Shown in pieces: positions 1 to 5,328 of a stretch of 5,515 nt of DNA. The stretch comes from Actinomycetota bacterium (GTDB lineage Bacteria > Actinomycetota > Thermoleophilia > UBA2241): NCBI GenBank assembly GCA_003132645.1, contig PKYM01000176.1:4602-10116 (forward strand), given 5' to 3'. Position 1 is the stretch's first letter. Each line of letters starts with the position of its first letter. Made by a program: the position numbers and the translations under genes. Under the pieces are notes generated by a model. The model saw only the letters and a program-made list of their open reading frames with translations. It did no database searches and was not told the origin of the DNA.

Positions 1-1379
1 CGCGCCTCGCGCAGCGCGAGCGCGATGGCGGCGCGCCGGTCGGGCTCGACCAGCACGTGCGCGCGAGGCTCGGCCGACAGGCCGTCGAGGATCTCGGCGA
101 TGATCGCCAGGGGGTCTTCGCTGCGCGGGTTGTCGGAGGTCACCACGGCGAGGTCGGCGAGCCGCGCCGCGACCGCCCCCATCAGGGGCCGCTTACCGCG
201 GTCGCGGTCGCCGCCACAGCCGAAGACGGTGAGCACGCGGCCGGCGGTCACGGCGCGCACGGCGACTAGCACGCTGGCCAGAGAATCGGGAGTGTGCGAG
301 TAGTCGACCAGCACGGCGAACGGTTGGCCGGCGGACACCGGTTCGACCCGCCCGGGCACCCCCGCGGCGCCCGCCAGGCCCTCGCGCACGACCTCGGGCG
401 AGAGGCCCATGGCCAGGGCGGCCGTCGCCGCGGCGAGCGCGTTGGCGACGTTGAAACGAGCCGGCTGGGCAATCTGCAGGGTCTCGCGCAGGCCCAGGCG
501 CGGCGCTTCGAGCGTGAAGGCTGAACGGTTGGCAGCCAGGTCGAGCCCGATCGCCCGGCAGTCGACCTCGCGGCCTGCGACGTCGTCGCCTTCGAGAGCG
601 AAGGTCCAGAGGTCGTGCCCGTAGGCGGCGCGACAGTCGGAGGCGAGGCGGCGGCCGTACTCGTCGCCCTCGTTTATGACAGCCGTCGCGCCCGGCCGCC
701 GCCGCTCGTCAGGCAAAAAGAGCGAGCGCTTGGCGGCGAAGTAGGCCTCGAAGGTCGGGTGAAAGTCGAGGTGGTCGCGGGACAGGTTGGTGAAGATGAG
801 CGACTCGAAGGTGATGCCGGTCGTGCGCTCGAGCGCCAGGGCGTGCGACGAGGCCTCCATGACACACGACAGGTCGCCGCCTTCGACCATCTCGCGAAAC
901 AGGCGCTGCAGCTCGAGCGAATCGGGCGTGGTGAGCTTCGCATCCCGTTCGACGCCGGCGACGCGGTTGACCACGGTGCCCAGAAGAGCCGGGCGCAGGC
1001 CCGCGGCCGCAAGGATCGCCGACAACAGGTGCGCGGTCGTCGTCTTGCCGTTGGTGCCGGTGACGGCGGCGACCCGCAGCTCGCGGGTCGGGTCGCCGAA
1101 GAAGCGCGCCGCGATGAGTGCCATGGCGTGCCGCGCACGCGGCACCAGGACCTGGGTGACAGGCAGAGGGAGCGTGCGCTCGCAGACGAGCGCCACGGCC
1201 CCGGCGGCGAGCGCCTGGGGGGCGAAGTCGTGGCCGTCGGCCTTCAGTCCGGGGATGCAGAAGAACAGCGATCCGGGAGTCACGTCGCGAGCGTTGCAGG
1301 CAAGCGCTCCGATCTCGACGTCTGGATCGCCGTCGATGCGACTACGGTCAAGTCCGGCGGCGAGAGCGGCTACGTTCAT
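1..1379 (-). CDS. murE: UDP-N-acetylmuramoyl-L-alanyl-D-glutamate--2,6-diaminopimelate ligase (MurE), 3' end outside window
   Basis: This cytoplasmic Mur ligase adds the third amino acid to UDP-MurNAc-L-Ala-D-Glu, using ATP, in peptidoglycan precursor synthesis. My translation from the ATG at 1379 stays open for 459 codons to the window edge; the family is usually about 490-500 residues, so only the C-terminal end is missing. Visible motifs are the ATP-binding P-loop VTGTNGKTTT (residues 106-115), TTPDS for UDP-MurNAc binding (150-154), EASSH (175-179), AAKRS with the lysine expected to be carbamylated (K217), DYSHTPDSL (from 359) and SDNPRSEDP (DNPR at 416-419). In the family, DNPR marks meso-diaminopimelate as substrate rather than lysine. 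The N-terminal substrate domain is about residues 1-95, followed by the central ATPase and C-terminal ligase domains. It starts 30 nt after the ftsI stop. There is no clear Shine-Dalgarno sequence, but no alternative ATG, GTG or TTG exists in frame between the ftsI stop and this ATG. Confidence 0.96.
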   Translation of the reverse strand, partial: MNVAALAAGLDRSRIDGDPDVEIGALACNARDVTPGSLFFCIPGLKADGHDFAPQALAAGAVALVCERTLPLPVTQVLVPRARHAMALIAARFFGDPTRELRVAAVTGTNGKTTTAHLLSAILAAAGLRPALLGTVVNRVAGVERDAKLTTPDSLELQRLFREMVEGGDLSCVMEASSHALALERTTGITFESLIFTNLSRDHLDFHPTFEAYFAAKRSLFLPDERRRPGATAVINEGDEYGRRLASDCRAAYGHDLWTFALEGDDVAGREVDCRAIGLDLAANRSAFTLEAPRLGLRETLQIAQPARFNVANALAAATAALAMGLSPEVVREGLAGAAGVPGRVEPVSAGQPFAVLVDYSHTPDSLASVLVAVRAVTAGRVLTVFGCGGDRDRGKRPLMGAVAARLADLAVVTSDNPRSEDPLAIIAEILDGLSAEPRAHVLVEPDRRAAIALALREA

Positions 1380-1409
1380 GCCCGTTGATGATAGCAGAAG
1401 CCGCCGCGT

Positions 1410-3167
1410 TCACGGCGCGATCTCCAGGCGCTGCAGGGCGTAGCTTGCGATCTGGGCAAAGGCCGGCGCGGCCACGATCCCGCCGTAGTAGGGGTGAGGC
1501 TGGTCGACCACGACGGCGACCACGAGCTGCGGGTCGCGGGCCGGCACCATGCCGATGAACGAGGCCACGTAGTTGGTCTTCGAATAACCGCCGCCGTTGG
1601 GCAGCGCCTTCTGGGCGGTGCCGGTCTTGCCGGCGACCACGTAGCCGGGGATCTGCGCCTCGGTGCCGGTGCCGTCGGCCACGACGTCGGAGAGCATGCT
1701 GCGAAGCTCCGCGGCGACGTAGGGGGTGACGATCCGCCGGCCGGCCTGCTGCTTGTGTACGGCGGTGCCGACCTGGGCCGTCAGAAAAGGCTTCATCATC
1801 ACGCCGCCGTTGGCGATCGCCCCGTAGGCCGCCACCATCTGGATGGGCGTCACCGAGATGCCCTGGCCCATCGGCACGTTGCCGATTGTCGACGACCACC
1901 ACTTGTCGCCGGGCAGGACGAAGCCCGCCACCTCGCCGGGAAAGTCGATGCCGGTCAGCTTGCCGAAGCCGAAGCGCCCGATCCAGTCGAGCAGGCGCGA
2001 CTTGCCGAGCCGCTTCCAGCCGATCGTCACGGCGCCGATGTTGCTCGACTTGGCGAGGATCTGGCGCACGGTCATGCGCTCCGTGCCGCGCTGCTCGGCG
2101 TCGTGGATCACGCGGTCGCCGACGCGCAGCGTGGGCGGCAGCACGAACGAGGTCGAGGGCGTCACGAGACCGTCGGACAACGCCCCCGCGATCGTCACCA
2201 TCTTGAAGGTCGAGCCGGGCTCGTAGGTGTAGATGACCGCCTTGTTGCCCTGGTCGGCGGGTGCGGCGCCGAAGTGGTTGGCGTTGACCAGCGGCACGTT
2301 CGACATGGCGTAGATCTCGCCGGTTCTGGGGTTCTCGACGATCGCCGTGCCGCCCTTGGCGTGATAGAGGCGCACCGTCTCGGCCAGCACGTGGTCGGCC
2401 TCGAGCTGGATGCCGTTGTCGATCGTGAGGCGCACGTCGCGGCCCGCCTTCGGCTGCACCGACTCGATGATGCGCAGCGCCTGACCGGCGGGGTCCTGGA
2501 CTATCACCTGACGCCCGGCCGTGCCGGCGAGTTGCTTGTCGTATAAGTACTCCATGCCGGCCAGGCCGTGGCCGTCGATGCCGGCATAGCCCACGACCTG
2601 GGCCCCGGCCGCCTTCAGCGGGTAGAAGCGCTTTTCTTCGCTGTAGCTGCCCACGCCCGGCAGGCCGAGCGCGGTCGCCTGGTCGGCGAGCAGTGGGTCG
2701 GTCTGACGGGCGACGTAGGCGAACCCGCCCTTCGGGTGGTCGATCGCCCGATACACGTGGCGCCACTTGAGCTTCAGGGCCACGGCCAGCCGCTTGGCGG
2801 CGGTAGCCGGGTCGTCGAGCATGTACGGGGTGGCGTAGACGGTCTTGGCGGCCTGGGCCACGGCAAGCTGGATGCCGCCGCGATCGAGGATGGCGCCGCG
2901 GTGGGCCGGCAACACCATGGTCCGGACCTGCTGATCGCGGGCGATCGCGGCGAGACGGCTGTCGGTCGTGGTGAGGGCGACCGCCTTGCCGCCGATCGCC
3001 AGGAAGGCGATCACGAACACGATGCGCAACAGGCGCATGCGACCGTCGAGCGTGCGGCGCACGCCGCCTGAGCCGGATGTGCGGCTCTTGCGGGTCGGTC
3101 GGCGCGAGCCGCCGCCCCGCCTTGCATCGGAACGCGACCCTCCCCCGTGGCGCGCCCCGGACGGCAC
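1410..3167 (-). CDS. ftsI: Septal peptidoglycan transpeptidase, class B penicillin-binding protein (FtsI/PBP3 type)
   Basis: This is a membrane-anchored D,D-transpeptidase that cross-links septal peptidoglycan with FtsW and the FtsQLB-type complex. The 585-residue protein has an Arg/Gly/Ser-rich cytoplasmic tail (1-43), one membrane anchor (about 45-65), a class B PBP dimerisation region beginning with RGAILDRGG (90-98), and a transpeptidase domain from about 245. The active-site motifs are complete: STFK with the nucleophile S319, SSN at 374-376, and KTGT at 514-517. It ends soon after the catalytic domain, so there are no PASTA repeats. The start is GTG, sharing one base with the ftsL stop (TAGTG), which suggests translational coupling. 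Only a weak GGGG purine run precedes it. An internal ATG (M44) just before the anchor is a possible but less likely start. Its place between ftsL and murE is the standard dcw order and separates it from elongation PBPs. Confidence 0.96.
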   Translation of the reverse strand: MPSGARHGGGSRSDARRGGGSRRPTRKSRTSGSGGVRRTLDGRMRLLRIVFVIAFLAIGGKAVALTTTDSRLAAIARDQQVRTMVLPAHRGAILDRGGIQLAVAQAAKTVYATPYMLDDPATAAKRLAVALKLKWRHVYRAIDHPKGGFAYVARQTDPLLADQATALGLPGVGSYSEEKRFYPLKAAGAQVVGYAGIDGHGLAGMEYLYDKQLAGTAGRQVIVQDPAGQALRIIESVQPKAGRDVRLTIDNGIQLEADHVLAETVRLYHAKGGTAIVENPRTGEIYAMSNVPLVNANHFGAAPADQGNKAVIYTYEPGSTFKMVTIAGALSDGLVTPSTSFVLPPTLRVGDRVIHDAEQRGTERMTVRQILAKSSNIGAVTIGWKRLGKSRLLDWIGRFGFGKLTGIDFPGEVAGFVLPGDKWWSSTIGNVPMGQGISVTPIQMVAAYGAIANGGVMMKPFLTAQVGTAVHKQQAGRRIVTPYVAAELRSMLSDVVADGTGTEAQIPGYVVAGKTGTAQKALPNGGGYSKTNYVASFIGMVPARDPQLVVAVVVDQPHPYYGGIVAAPAFAQIASYALQRLEIAP

Positions 3168-3598
3168 TAACGCCCCGTGTGCGTCCCGGAGTGGCCCGGG
3201 TGGACCGTGATGAACTGCACGTCGGGCGACACGATCAGGTGGTAGCGGATCATGGCCACGTTGCGCACGGCCAGGGCCGAGGAGAGATTGGCCGCGGTCT
3301 CGGCGAGCTGCTGGTTCTGAGCCTGGACCACGTGGTACTGACGAGAGACAGCGTCAGTCTGAAGATTCTTCTGAACGACTGCGAAACTGAGGGCGACGCG
3401 GCCCGTGGCAAGCAGCGCGAGCAGCACGCCGAACACGACAAGGCGCGTCGGCAACGCCTGCAGGCGCCGGCGCCGGCGCGGACCGGCAGCGGGAGCGTTT
3501 GCCGGGCGACGTTGCGGAACGCCGACCGGGCGGCGCTCGTCGTCGTGGCGGGCGGGCGCTGGGAGCGGGCGCGCACGCGCGCCCGCCGCAGCGGCCAT
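3167..3598 (-). CDS. ftsL: FtsL/DivIC-like small bitopic cell division protein
   Basis: This 143-residue protein has the architecture of FtsL. A basic cytoplasmic N-terminus (about 1-50, with the Arg cluster RRRRR at 41-45) precedes a single membrane segment (about 52-72). A heptad-like, Gln/Ala/Leu-rich stretch that could form a coiled coil (about 73-112) follows, then a short extracytoplasmic tail. FtsL-family proteins pair with DivIC/FtsB and activate the FtsW-FtsI septal synthase. Sequence conservation in this family is poor, so the call rests on topology, size and position between rsmH and ftsI. The ATG start follows the rsmH stop by one base and has a strong GGAGG ribosome site. The last codon overlaps the ftsI GTG by one base. 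A perfect GC-rich inverted repeat lies within codons 5-12. Confidence 0.85.
   Translation of the reverse strand: MAAAAGARARPLPAPARHDDERRPVGVPQRRPANAPAAGPRRRRRLQALPTRLVVFGVLLALLATGRVALSFAVVQKNLQTDAVSRQYHVVQAQNQQLAETAANLSSALAVRNVAMIRYHLIVSPDVQFITVHPGHSGTHTGR
3565..3586 (-). other. Perfect 9-bp GC hairpin at the 5' end of ftsL
   Basis: The arms at 3565-3573 (GCGGGCGCG on the plus strand) and 3578-3586 (CGCGCCCGC) are exact reverse complements around a 4-base loop. In the transcript the hairpin would begin at nucleotide 13 of ftsL, next to the initiation region. It encodes part of the Ala/Gly/Arg-rich N-terminus. The structure is directly visible; an effect on translation is inference, and alternating GC codons could produce it by chance. 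Confidence 0.5.
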
Positions 3599-3599
3599 C

Positions 3600-4532
3600 T
3601 CAGGCCTCCAGCTTGACCGCCGCGCGCAGCTTGGCTGCCTTGGCGCGAGGGTTGCTCTCTATCTCGCGCGCCCGCGGTGTGACCGGCCGCCGCGTCAGCA
3701 CGCGCATTGTCGGCTCGTGGCCGCAAACGCAGATCGGCAGGCCGGGCGGGCAGATACAGCCCGCCGCGTGTCCCTTGAAGAACTCTTTGACGGAACGATC
3801 CTCGAGCGAATGGAACGAGATCGCCGCCAGGCGGCCACCGGGCCGCAGCACGCGATAGGCCTCTTCGAGGCCGCGAGCCAATGATTCAAGCTCGTTGTTG
3901 ACCACGATGCGCAGCGCCTGAAACACCCGGCGCGCCGGGTTTCCGGCAGCAAACCGGGCCGGCGTGGGGATAGCGCATTTGATCACGTCGACGAGCTCCC
4001 CCGTGGTCTCGAACGGCCGCAGGGCGCGCTGGCGCTCGATGCGCCGTGCGATGTCGCGGGCGTAGCGTTCTTCGCCGTAGCGGCGGAACACATCGGTGAG
4101 CTCGGCTGGCGAGAGGGTGTTGACGAGATCGGCGGCGGTGACCGGCTGCGACGGGTCCATGCGCATGTCGAGCGGCGCGTCCCAGGCATACGAGAAGCCG
4201 CGCTCGCGACGGTCGAGCTGCATCGACGACACGCCCAAGTCGAGGTAGACCATGTCGATCGAGGCGTCGGCGCGCTCGGCCAGGACCTCGGCGAAGTTGC
4301 CGTGAAAAAGCTCGGTTCGACAGGGCGCGTCACGCGCTATGTCGCGGAAGTACTCGGCGACGACCGGGTCGCGGTCGCAGGCGATCAGCAGGCCGTCGGG
4401 GCCGAGCTGCTCGGCGACGGCGGCCGCGTGGCCCCCGGCGCCGAAGGTGGCGTCGAAGGCGATCTCACCGGGTTCGGGTTTGAGCAGGTCGATGAGCTCA
4501 TCGAGCAGGACTGGCGTGTGGGCAAGAGCCAT
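3600..4532 (-). CDS. rsmH: 16S rRNA (cytosine(1402)-N(4))-methyltransferase RsmH (MraW)
   Basis: This S-adenosylmethionine-dependent enzyme N4-methylates C1402 in the decoding centre of 16S rRNA. With the start at the ATG at 4532 it is 310 residues long, close to the usual length of about 310. Family signatures are HTPVLLDE (5-12), the SAM-binding DATFGAGGHA (27-36) and ACDRDP (51-56), YLDLGVSSMQLD (96-107), FQALRIVVNNEL (204-215), ISFHSLEDR (238-246), and the C-terminal SNPRAKAAKLR (293-303). A CxCPP...CxCG cluster (C259, C261, C268, C270) near the C-terminus could bind a metal. The frame stays open upstream to 4733, but that part overlaps mraZ and looks non-conserved. The chosen start lies 7 nt after the mraZ stop and directly precedes the conserved HTPVLL. 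An upstream in-frame ATG at 4569 is a weaker alternative. Confidence 0.96.
   Translation of the reverse strand: MALAHTPVLLDELIDLLKPEPGEIAFDATFGAGGHAAAVAEQLGPDGLLIACDRDPVVAEYFRDIARDAPCRTELFHGNFAEVLAERADASIDMVYLDLGVSSMQLDRRERGFSYAWDAPLDMRMDPSQPVTAADLVNTLSPAELTDVFRRYGEERYARDIARRIERQRALRPFETTGELVDVIKCAIPTPARFAAGNPARRVFQALRIVVNNELESLARGLEEAYRVLRPGGRLAAISFHSLEDRSVKEFFKGHAAGCICPPGLPICVCGHEPTMRVLTRRPVTPRAREIESNPRAKAAKLRAAVKLEA
3605..3609 (-). promoter_or_regulatory. Ribosome binding site of ftsL inside the rsmH end
   Basis: GGAGG lies six bases before the ftsL ATG, within the last codons of rsmH. It is the clearest Shine-Dalgarno match before any start in the window and fixes the ftsL start. Together with the TGAGATG junction it suggests that ribosomes finishing rsmH can reinitiate on ftsL. 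Confidence 0.8.
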
Positions 4533-4539
4533 CTCGTAA

Positions 4540-4980
4540 TCACATACGCGAAAGTTGGTCTGCGGCAGCATCGGCCCCCTCCTCCATCTGCTTGCGATAC
4601 TTCGCCCACGCCGCGCGGTCCCAGATCTCGATGTGGTCGTGCATGCCGATGATGGTGACGTCCTTCGAGACCCCGGCGAACCCGAGCAGGTTCCCCGGTA
4701 CGGTGATACGCCCCTGACGGTCGAGTTCGTCAAAGGTGGCAGCGGCGAAAAGGAAGCGCCGGACCTCTCTGCCCTTCTCGCTCATCGCCGGTAGGTCCCC
4801 CGTCTGATCGGCGACAAAACGATCCCATTCCTCGGGCGGAAAGGCGGCCAGGCAGCGATCGAAGCCTCGGGTGAGATAGACGCCCTCGACGAAGACGGCC
4901 CGCAGGCGCGCGGGGATGGCGACGCGGTTCTTCGCGTCGAGCGTGAAATCGAACTCCCCCAATAGCACCGAGCGCTGCAT
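4540..4980 (-). CDS. mraZ: Transcriptional regulator MraZ
   Basis: MraZ is a DNA-binding protein of the AbrB-like swapped-hairpin superfamily. It forms ring-shaped oligomers and binds repeats before its own operon; in Escherichia coli it represses the mra promoter. From the ATG this protein is 146 residues. It has the two tandem MraZ halves, each with the DxxxR signature: DAKNR at 15-19 followed by VAIPARLR, and DRQGR at 87-91 followed by ITVPGNL. The end is the typical IIGMHDHIEIWDRAAWAKY. An in-frame GTG nine bases upstream (4989) would add MAP. I prefer the ATG because the family usually begins only a few residues before the first half, though neither start has a good ribosome site. It is the first gene of the operon and is followed by rsmH after 7 nt. 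Confidence 0.95.
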   Translation of the reverse strand: MQRSVLLGEFDFTLDAKNRVAIPARLRAVFVEGVYLTRGFDRCLAAFPPEEWDRFVADQTGDLPAMSEKGREVRRFLFAAATFDELDRQGRITVPGNLLGFAGVSKDVTIIGMHDHIEIWDRAAWAKYRKQMEEGADAAADQLSRM

Positions 4981-4983
4981 GGG

Positions 4984-5010
4984 CGCCACTTTATCCCACT
5001 ACTCCCCACT
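4984..5010 (-). promoter_or_regulatory. MraZ-box operator, three direct repeats with 10-bp period
   Basis: On the minus strand, TGGGG (5008-5004), TGGGA (4998-4994) and TGGCG (4988-4984) begin exactly 10 bp apart, each preceded by G and with 5-nt spacers. Known MraZ operators are tandem TGGGN repeats with 5-nt spacers upstream of mraZ, and in Mollicutes AAAGTG-like repeats. Here the first and third units read AAAGTGG. The last unit is degenerate (TGGCG) and covers the alternative GTG start codon at 4989. The repeat pattern is directly seen; MraZ binding is inferred from the family and position. Confidence 0.85.
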
Positions 5011-5014
5011 TTGC

Positions 5015-5022
5015 AATATATA
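5015..5022 (-). promoter_or_regulatory. Candidate -10 region of the mraZ promoter
   Basis: TATATATT is the core of the most AT-rich stretch in the intergenic region, and TATATT (5020-5015) matches the TATAAT consensus at five of six positions. Transcription would begin near 5008, at the first MraZ box. No convincing -35 hexamer lies 16-18 bp upstream, where a GTGGGG repeat sits instead. The call rests on composition and position only. Confidence 0.5.
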
Positions 5023-5034
5023 TTCGACACGATT

Positions 5035-5061
5035 CCCCACATTACCCGCACACGGCCCCAC
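5035..5061 (-). promoter_or_regulatory. Second, upstream cluster of MraZ-like boxes
   Basis: On the minus strand GTGGGG (5061-5056), GTGCGG (5051-5046) and GTGGGG (5040-5035) occur at steps of 10 and 11 bp. A weaker GTGTCG follows at 5030. The motif and near-helical spacing match the start-proximal MraZ operator, but the central unit is degenerate and one step is 11 bp. With the proximal array it brackets the AT-rich core. Binding by MraZ is an inference. Confidence 0.5.
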
Positions 5062-5184
5062 TCTCTGTCGGCTGTGCCTCCGAGCAGGGCTCCACGGGCC
5101 TGCCGGACGCGCACCGATGACCTCAGGAAACGGCTCGTGCAGGCGTGGCGACGGACGTGGCGGCAGGTTTGGCGGCAGACTGGA

Positions 5185-5202
5185 CGGCACGAAAAGGTGC
5201 CG
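5185..5202. repeat. Short inverted repeat
   Basis: CGGCAC (5185-5190) and GTGCCG (5197-5202) are perfect reverse complements around the 6-base loop GAAAAG. The right arm is also the start of the first 50-bp repeat copy. No T-run follows on either strand, so it does not look like a terminator. Its role is unknown. Confidence 0.4.
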
Positions 5203-5246
5203 GCGAAGGGCGGTGGGACGAAGTGGGGTGAGCGGCGCGCTCCGGC
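5197..5246. repeat. Imperfect direct repeat of about 50 bp, copy 1
   Basis: It begins GTGCCGGCG, continues through GGCGGTGGGACGAAGTG, and ends in an AGCGGCGCGCTCCGGCG segment. It aligns with copy 2 at 5271-5320, with a 2-base gap and scattered substitutions. It contains a perfect palindrome GAGCG-GCG-CGCTC (5230-5242) and an opposite-strand MraZ-like pair. The duplication is directly visible; its function is not known. Confidence 0.6.
5214..5228 (+). promoter_or_regulatory. Possible distal MraZ-box pair on the plus strand
   Basis: TGGGA (5214-5218), a 5-nt spacer, and TGGGG (5224-5228) reproduce the TGGGN-N5-TGGGN arrangement. The orientation is opposite to that of the start-proximal operator, and the pair lies about 205 bp upstream of it. 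Only two units are present, and TGGGN is common in GC-rich DNA. The matching positions in the second repeat copy read TAGGA and TGTGA, so the pair is not conserved between copies. Confidence 0.3.
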
Positions 5247-5270
5247 GAGGCGGGCTGTGAGGAGCTGCCC

Positions 5271-5320
5271 GTGCCGGCGCGGCGGTAGGACGAAGTGTGA
5301 AAAGCCGCGCGCCGGTGGCG
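5271..5320. repeat. Imperfect direct repeat of about 50 bp, copy 2
   Basis: It begins GTGCCGGCG and shares GGCGGT-GGACGAAGTG (one internal base differing) and AGC-GCGCGC blocks with copy 1, starting 74 bp after it. Its right part overlaps the terminator-like hairpin just after the LysM stop. A local duplication next to the gene end is the simplest explanation. Confidence 0.6.
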
Positions 5321-5323
5321 CGG
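5299..5323 (-). terminator. Candidate intrinsic terminator of the LysM gene
   Basis: Leftward from the LysM stop, CGCGCC (5322-5317), loop ACC, and GGCGCG (5313-5308) form a 6-bp GC stem. CGGC and then TTTTC follow at 5307-5299. The stem starts six bases after the stop codon. The T-run is only four bases and separated from the stem by four bases, so it is a weak but plausible terminator. It would isolate mraZ transcription from the upstream gene. Confidence 0.45.
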
Positions 5324-5328
5324 GACGG

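Larger units (their letters stand above)
4990..5328. other. Intergenic control region between the LysM gene and mraZ
   Basis: I find no credible gene in this 339-bp interval. The short reading frames crossing it are Pro/Arg-rich, without recognisable motifs, and the leftward one runs into the operator. The mraZ-proximal third holds the repeat arrays and AT-rich core. The part from about 5185 holds a small inverted repeat, two copies of a 50-bp repeat and a terminator-like hairpin. For 5065-5184 I see nothing specific. Confidence 0.7.

Noticed and set aside
615..1388. Plus-strand open frame of 257 codons opposite murE
   Set aside because: Its composition is low-complexity, it has no recognisable fold, and the opposite strand encodes MurE with all expected motifs.
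1494..2546. Long plus-strand open frame of 350 codons opposite ftsI
   Set aside because: It is His/Asp/Arg/Gly-rich with no domain or motif, and lies wholly antisense to an intact ftsI. Such mirror frames are expected in GC-rich coding DNA.
2568..3071. Plus-strand open frame of 167 codons opposite the ftsI N-terminal half
   Set aside because: It is antisense to conserved ftsI sequence and has no features of a real protein.
4533..4733. Upstream extension of rsmH to an earlier in-frame start
   Set aside because: The extra residues are out of frame with mraZ, which is clearly coding there, and RsmH homologues begin just before HTPVLL.
4999..5190. Minus-strand 63-codon frame before mraZ
   Set aside because: It is Pro/Arg-rich without motifs and overlaps the predicted promoter and operator, so it is probably not a gene.
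5050..5190. Possible RNase P RNA or other structured RNA in the intergenic region
   Set aside because: I looked for conserved RNase P signatures such as GAGGAAAGTCC on both strands and found none. No other known RNA motif was recognised.
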